NCBI GenBank assembly: GCA_047495785.1
Contig: JBLDXI010000009.1
Coordinates: 4,898,001 to 4,962,000 of the forward strand
Origin: Lepidodermella squamata
Lineage: Eukaryota; Gastrotricha
Direction: 5' to 3'
DNA length: 64,000 nt
The position numbers were made by a program, and so were the translations under genes. Each line of letters begins with the position of its first letter. Position 1 is the stretch's first letter. The notes under the pieces are model-generated. The model saw only the letters and a list, made by a program, of their open reading frames with translations. It ran no database searches and had not been told where the DNA came from. Positions 57,601-64,000 of the stretch are shown one piece after another.

Positions 57601-60600
57601 AAAAATTGTTGGACCTGTAATCATTGCATACCTAGATTCTCAAATTCCAGAATCTCATAATACTAATTGCGACTCGGGAAAATTGAGTACTCAACTCTCA
57701 AATTAACCGAAAACTTTGATAATAAGTCCCTCGTTGCTTCCCAGATTTTGAGTATAACCTACACAGCCAAAGACAATTTAACCAGATTTATCAAGTTTAT
57801 TTAATCAAATTTACAAATTGTTCATTTGCCGATATTGGAAATATTGAAAGCTATGAAACTATCCAGGATACTTGGGTTTATCAGTTAGATTGGAAAGTCA
57901 AGGTTGCCTTGGGTCATTTGTGACCAGAATCGCCTTGGAGTTCAAATTTGAGAATTTTTGTGAGAATAGAGGCTATGGTCAGAAAAATGTCTCAGAATTT
58001 GTGGCTAAATGCTCGTATTTTTGCTTTAATTTCAAGAAAAAAACGTGCTGTCAATTTAGTGGAACTGAATTTCTAAAAAATGATTCTCAAAATTGTTGAA
58101 CATTTAAAAGAAAATATTTCAAATTCTTGAATTTTATGCAATTACTTTTCATGGCCTCAATCATTTCTTGGAATCCTGCTTATACACAACTTAGGAATTT
58201 TTCGAGTGAAGACTTCACTGGAATAATCGACGCGATTTCAGTATTTGTTCGAAAAATCAGGAAAACATTCTTTCGATTGTTTTGAAAAGTTTACCCTTCG
58301 TATATTCAGTATTTGGTGCCTAGTTTTCAAATTGTCCACCGCAGACAGATAGATGGAATTCGCTCTCTTTTAACTTTGAAAAATTTTATCTAAAAATGTG
58401 CCAACATTAAAAATAATTTTGTTATTTTTTCTAATAGATTTCAACACCTGGAACGGTTGGACGTGGCGCCGCAGTTGTACGGCATCCGGTGGGTGCGTCT
58501 GCTCTTCGGCCGCGAGTTCACCATCCAAGACCTGCTCGTCCTCTGGGACGCCATCTTCGGCCACGACGCCGAGCTGCAACTCGTCGACTACGTGTTCGTC
58601 GCCATGCTCATCTACGTGCGCGAGCTGCTGCTGCACGGCGACTTCAGCGCGTGCCTGCACACGGTCATGCGCTACCCGCCCACCGCCGACGTCCAGTACC
58701 TGGTCGCCTCCGCGCTCTACCTGTCCGACCCGGCTCGATTCCCGCGCCCGCCGCCCTGCCAAGCCCTGCCGGTGATGATCCAGAACAACGTGATGGTCGG
58801 CACGGGCAAAACCGGCTCGCCTATGACGAACACGCCGCAGAGTAACCTGTCCCCGTCGGCGACATTCGCCGGTGAGCTCTTCGACCAGGCGGGCAGTTTT
58901 CTGAGCCGGGGCATCAATTCGCTGCAGAAGAAGATTGACGACGTGGCGGGCGGCGATGCGCTTGCTGGGCCGCGGGCGAGCCAAACCAGTCAGACTGGTG
59001 GCATCCCGAACTCGTCGTCGTCTTCCTCGCTTCGATTTTCGCGCTTTTTACCCGATGCGCTGATAACAGGTAATTTTTCCTATGGTTTCTGCCGAGTTTT
59101 GTTTTGCTACGAAATTTTTCGCATGAAATAACAGCTCGATCGGAAATAGGTAGCTATAATTGTGTGCTTTTTGAAATATTTTTTTATTATTTATTTCAAA
59201 TGAGTGGTTTGAAATATCTTGCTTGGAATTATTTTTAGACTAATTTATCATGCCAATTTAATGCGAAAGAAATATTAAACCTGGGTTTTTCGCTTAAATA
59301 TGACCCGAAAAGCTTCATCAAATCTGCTGTCTTCTTTCCTTGGAATTTTCAATATTCCCAAAGCTTTATCCTTGAACGGCTGGGACAGCGCCATTTTTTC
59401 GGCGAATGGCGTTTTTATGAGTGCCTAAGAGTGCTTATATTCATTCCTAGCTTCCTACAATACCGAAAAATGGCCTTCAAATTTCTATTTTTATCACATT
59501 TTTGATTGAATTTTCTAGAATTTTTCGAGAAATTCGCGCTCGTTTCATTAGTAGAGACACTCGGTGCATATTTTTTTAATTTATGCACTGAGAATTGAGG
59601 AGGGGTCATTTTCAGTTTCTAATTAAATTTCAACTCGATGTCAGTAGCAGCGATGCGTCAGATAGAAAGCAGGTCAACTCACTTCTAGAGTTTCAATAAC
59701 CGCCATTAGTCTATATTTCCAACTCGAGGCATGTCCACGTGCCTCGGCAATAAAATGCGGGGCTTCAACTTCAAAATAAAAGTCATTCGCTGCTTATCAT
59801 TGCCGATTGATAACCAGAGCCTGCGCTCGCTTCCGCATTCTCTGAACCGCATTCTATTCTGATTACCGTTGGTTTATATATTTTTTGTAAATCCATCCTC
59901 TTGGGAACTTCACTTGCCATTAAGCCTAAGAAATTTGGAACTTACGAAGGAAATCCGATGTTAACTGGCTCAGTAATTTACCATGTTGGATCTAATTTCC
60001 AACAATTGTCGTTGCATTTTGGATTTTTCTGGTGTGACTTCCCCTCTCATTTTATACTTTTTTGTCGGATTTTCGTGTCTTTTCTTTGTTTCCGTTACTA
60101 AAATGACATCGTACTACATACTGAGATAGGAAGATCTAGATTCACCCCAGCTTATTCACGCAGAAATTATTTCTAAAATTGGCAAAAATTGGCACGGTTT
60201 GAATTAGAAAATTGAGTGAACCCATTTTTTTTGAATTGATGTACTCGATTGAAAAGTAAACAATTCTCAAATTATATAATGTTCTCGATGATATTGGTTT
60301 TAATGACTGCGCGTTGCACTAGAATGCATTTTTTCATTTCGATTTTTTACTTGAATCATCCGGTTGATTTTTTTCAATTTTCATTTTTTTTAATTGAAAT
60401 ACAAATTTTCGTTATTTTTTATTAGGCGCGAAAAACCAGTCTGCCAGCGCGTCGAAATTTGTCGATAAATTTCTGTCAATGGGCCTGAACGACGAGGCGG
60501 GCTCTCCATCCGGCCCGCGGAGTCCGGCTCAGAAAACGAGGCGAAACCTGCCTCAACCACCGCCGCCCCCGCCGCCGAAACGGCCCGAACCGCCGAAATC

Positions 60601-60865
60601 ACTGCCCCGAAATTCGAGCCTCGACCAGTCGGCGCTGCTGAACGTGTGCCAGCGGGCTCTGGCCGATCTAGACGTGGCGCTTAACGATCTGAACATGCTG
60701 CGGCCGGTGCTCACTGAACCGAGACATGCGCAGGTAGCGGCTGACATTGCGCAGCGTGTCACTGCCGCGCGCAATTCGCTGCAGGTCATTTCGGGCCGGC
60801 CTCTAGTCGCCTCATCTTCGTCTTCGTCTCGCTCTTCTCCGTCACCCTCAGTCACTACGCCATAA
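54625..60865 (+). CDS. TBC1D5: Rab GTPase-activating protein, TBC1D5-like
   Basis: Eight exons (54625-54647, 54703-54823, 54877-54966, 55267-55418, 55473-55790, 56808-57095, 58438-59069, 60426-60865) give 687 residues. The TBC domain starts at residue 30 or so (GLKGELRNCRFRSVCWR). Both catalytic fingers are present: arginine finger in IDQDVVRTHP and glutamine finger in YRQGMHELLAP. EHDAF-AMF and GIRWVRLLFGREF are strong TBC1D5 marks; the known protein acts on Rab7 with retromer at endosomes and in autophagy. The C-terminal part is Pro/Ser-rich (PQPPPPPPPKRPEPPK). A segment in exon 5 (55680-55739, 60 nt, GTATTA to TTAG) looks like a further intron; because it is a multiple of three the frame is open either way (667 residues if spliced). 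Introns of about 1.0, 1.34 and 1.36 kb contrast with the short introns elsewhere. Exons 6-8 are much more GC-rich than the introns. Confidence 0.88.
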
Positions 60866-62250
60866 TTTTTAAATTCTCACCCTGAAAAATCATCATCGTC
60901 TGGATAATGGAAAAAATTGTTGCATGGATTCAAATGTCAAGCGTCAAATTACATTTCGATTTTAAATTTAAATTTTCAAAAAATTGGAATTTTCGAATAT
61001 TTTCAAAAAAATTCACTATTTTTTTGAAAAATTATTCTGGCGTAGAATTGAGTTGACGGTCCATCATTTCTTTCATTTTTGGTCTCGAGTCAGCCAGTTG
61101 TCGTACTTCGCATTTCCAATTCACCTGAACTTCTGAAATCTATTATATCATTGTGGTGGAAGGTGATTTATCGACATTTTGCTATATTTTATCGCGTCTT
61201 CTCGCACGAAGTTGTAATGATTTTTTGAATTTTCCACGTGGCAGCCACTTTTTTCGAAAAATTCCAGTGAACTGAAAATTCTCCCTCTGTTGTTCAATTA
61301 TTATATTTTTTATCGTTTTTTTTTCGTTTGGTATTATACCTGAGTTTTATTCATTCTGTGTCAACAACAAGTGGGCTGGGTTTTAATCGTGACTATTCAT
61401 CATCTGTGAACCACCATTTACATTCTGATCTAATCGATATTTTTGCAATCAATGTATTGTTGTTGATGAGTCGATACTTACTACTCCACTCCATATTGGG
61501 ACTTGAATATTTTATCGCTATCGCGTTTTCGAAATGTATTCCTTTTGTATTACTGTTGGTATTGTCTCAACTTGTATTCGACAACTGTATTCGACACTGT
61601 AAAGGGAACGTGTAATTATATTGTTATAGCAATTTGATATAAATTGACGTTATATTTGACTGAAAAGTGCAAGAATTATTGCGGAAAAGTGGATAATAAA
61701 ATTGATAAACTAAAATAAATGAATGTTGACTTTTCAGTTGTTGCCACGTGAGTTACTTGTAGGCGGGATTCTCGAGTCTTTTGTTCTCAGGTTTCGGGTT
61801 ATCTTGCTAAATAGTGATAACTCGTTCATCAAACCAACGTATTAAGATTGTAGGTACTAATTTTTATTCTTGAATAACTGTTGCATGTAAGCGTGATAAA
61901 TTAGATGGCTATAGCTTACACCGCCACACAAAAATTATTTCAGAAAATGGAGGCTTTTAATAGAAGCTTTGACTAAATGTAAAAAGTTACAGCGACATGT
62001 CAGGCAAAAATCTCAAGCTAAGGCGACGTCATGCTTGAAGATTTAGATTGGATGCGGTTGGTTTCATGAAGGAATTAATAAAAGCATTAAAAAGTACATC
62101 GCAGGTCGACGCATTTGGATTCTTCAATAACACGGGTATGCACGCTAGAACTACGACTCGATCCTCGAAATTGCCATCCATCAACTTCTCTTCCAACAAT
62201 ATGAAATACTGAAAAACACCAAATACATGAAATATCTAAACCTGGGTTTA
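60866..62250. other. Convergent 3' region
   Basis: Spacer between two converging genes. AATAAA signals near 61694 and 61713 could end the Rab GAP transcript, giving a 3' UTR of about 0.8 kb. No gene seen. Confidence 0.45.
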
Positions 62251-64000
62251 CTAAATTTTATATTTTTTGGGATCTATCCGAATATCCGGCTTGAAATGCT
62301 GCTGAAAGTTGAAGTGTTTACGTGCCTTCTATTCCCACCTGCTCAATTACAATCTTGCAAGAAAGGTGTTCCTACCAGCGATGAATAGAATATTTTTACT
62401 AATCCTCCCCTTGAGCCATACAAGATTACTTCTCCAAAAAGATCAAATACAAGATTACTCGATGCCTTACTCAGATATACTACGAACGACCACGGAGGGA
62501 AATATTTAAATTACCGAGGGGAATTAAGCTTTAATGGATAAAGCTTACCGTGATATATTTCAACAAAGATTTCGGTCGAGTTTTTCGGAGACTATCCTGC
62601 GCTCTTTTGTTGAAATATTCTTTCGCTGCTTCTAGCTCAACGATGATTTGTTTAACAAGATCGTCGAGCTTCGATTTTTGTTCGCCGATTTCCTGTTTAA
62701 GCTTCCCCAGGTCCTCCTTTGACACTTTCTTTTGATCGTTGAAATGTTTACTTTCACTCTCGAATTCATCATACCGTTCAGACTGCTCTGGATTGTATTC
62801 GTAAAAAGACTTTGTGACCCACTTGAACATCCCGTTTTCGTGGGGATAACTGCATTTAAACTGGTTGTAGAGTTGTTCTTGTCTAGCTGTTGCGCCGACC
62901 CAGTCCTCAGAAGTTACGCTAGCAACGACGGCGGCCGCATCAGCAGCGACGGCAGCAGTAGCCACGTCTTCATCTGTTCTCATATCCTCACACACTGTAC
63001 AATAGCCATTCTTGAAAACGCGGCAAAAAAGTGCGCGTAACACTGAAAATCGGCATTTGCAGTTTGTGTCACAATTATGCTTGTGAAAATCGCACACGGT
63101 GTGTGTGTTCTTTGAATCATCATAAACCTTGATCACATGAAATGAAACTCAATTATTATATCATTTATTAGAGCTTTCCTTCAAACCTTTTCTCTAATCG
63201 ACCTGTGTTTGAAAGATCGCTTCATCAGGTCCGCTTGTTGATAGAGCACATTGAGATGCTGGTAGTCGAGGGTTTGGAGCTCAGAGTCCTTCTCGCTTTC
63301 TATCCTAATCTTTTCCAGAATGTCCATGATTTTGCGGGTAAGAATATCAAGCTTCTGGCGTAGAAGCTCTTCCTTGGCTTGCAATTTTTCATCCGCGGCA
63401 ATCATTCTTTTCGTCGACAATAGCTTGATGTTATCTACTTTTTCGAACCACGTTAGAAAATTGTCGAATTGCTCCGCCGAGATTTCATAAGTCATCTCGG
63501 CTAGCTTCTGTAGCTTTCCAGTTTCCATCTTGAAAGCTGCTCCGTTCTCAAAGAAGAACACATTTCTTTTCGGGATTTGCAATCCGTAGTCTCTCAGTAA
63601 TATCTCACGTATATCAGTTTCGCGTTTGATGGAATGAGTGACAATGACAGAGATGTTTTTCGCGACGTCGAAGCCAAAACGTTTAACAAACCAAGTTAAA
63701 AAGTTATGAATCGCCTGTTTGACGCTGTCATCTGATTCGCGTATGACTAGGCAAACGGCCGTTAGGCTAGATGTATTTTTCAAATAATCAGCGATCAGGT
63801 ATTCTGTTGCCTTATCACGCTGCTGGCCTTCATCGTCCCCATAACCTGGCGTATCGACGAGAGCCAGCGAATATGCCCGAGACGTTTCCAGTAACTTGTA
63901 CTCAGTAACGTCCTTCGTTAGCGAAACATACTTTAGCGGAGCCCCCGCCGACGATTTGGCGTGAGTTTTTTGTCCTCCTTCGAAGGATTTCGGAATTACT
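62251..64000 (-). CDS. 3' part of a large GTPase with Cys-rich and coiled-coil C-terminus (runs off window)
   Basis: Minus-strand exons: beyond 64000 to 63187, 63127-62549, and probably 62301-62251. The visible start lacks the P-loop, which must lie outside the window. G3 is clear (ALVDTPGYGDDEGQ). TAVCLVIRES and ISVIVTHSIK fit the beta strand and G4 region of AIG1/septin-like GTPases. A helical region follows, then a Cys/His cluster (CDFHKHNCDTNCKC, CRVFKNGYCTVCED), an Ala-rich linker and a long coiled coil (VSKEDLGKLKQEIGEQKSKLDDLVKQ). Similar layouts (G domain, helices, Cys-rich segment) are known in large uncharacterised GTPases of fish, invertebrates and fungi. The donor ACG|GTAAGC at 62548 and a downstream acceptor give a short last exon ending PKKYKI. 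Introns are 59 and 247 nt. Confidence 0.7.

Noticed and set aside
58370-58984. Long minus-strand frame of 204 codons
   Set aside because: It is the antisense of a GC-rich TBC1D5-like exon, which explains its length; the Arg/Val/His-rich translation is typical of antisense frames.

Overview
The window is nuclear DNA of a small, compact invertebrate animal. Genes are split by GT-AG introns, most of them 45-60 nt with T-rich acceptors; spacers are AT-rich with many short inverted-repeat elements; polyadenylation signals are AATAAA. The gene content (EGF repeats, C-type lectin, WSC, polycystin-1 family, TBC1D5) is metazoan. Short introns plus a TATA/TCAGTC-type promoter would fit an ecdysozoan-like animal, but the sequence alone does not let me name a phylum.

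Layout. 1-2.4 kb: no recognisable gene. 2.4-6.7 kb (+): long single-pass receptor with a WSC domain nested inside a C-type lectin domain (CTLD), a second CTLD, a Thr/Ser-rich stalk and a long cytoplasmic tail. 7.6-9.7 kb (+): three small secreted proteins. 9.85-11.8 kb (-): a shorter receptor of the same lectin family. 12.9-26.4 kb (+): a very large polycystin-1/LOV-1-like membrane protein with about 40 EGF modules, three copies of an unclassified domain, a degenerate GPS, PLAT and channel-like membrane segments. 27.0-31.3 kb (+): tandem pair of probably GPI-anchored, LamG/ConA-like proteins. 31.4-32.4 kb: foldback repeat with a 14-nt period. 32.85-38.7 kb (-): third long lectin receptor. 38.7-42.9 kb: spacer with a TA-flanked inverted-repeat element. 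42.9-44.6 kb (+): two small genes of unknown function. 46.8-47.6 kb (-): intronless cytosolic trypsin-like protease. 48.6-51.0 kb: a second copy of the 9.4-11.8 kb block, with the peptide gene broken and the lectin gene intact. 51.4 kb: inverted-repeat element with 55-nt perfect arms. 54.6-60.9 kb (+): TBC1D5-type Rab GAP. 62.25-64.0 kb (-): 3' part of a large GTPase that runs off the window.

How the genes may work together (inference). Most of 2.4-51 kb encodes cell-surface or secreted proteins built from sugar- or protein-recognition modules: four CTLD/WSC receptors, two LamG-like GPI proteins and one EGF/PLAT polycystin-like protein. This looks like a local cluster of surface recognition genes that grew by tandem and segmental duplication. 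Polycystin-1 relatives act in sensory cilia and in sperm of other animals, so a role in sensing, gamete or non-self recognition is possible but untested. The strongest unusual points are the WSC-inside-CTLD architecture shared by four paralogues, a 29/30-nt intron whose length differs by one base between two paralogues while both reading frames survive, the loss of the GPS cleavage residues in the polycystin-like protein, and the 14-nt-period foldback element.
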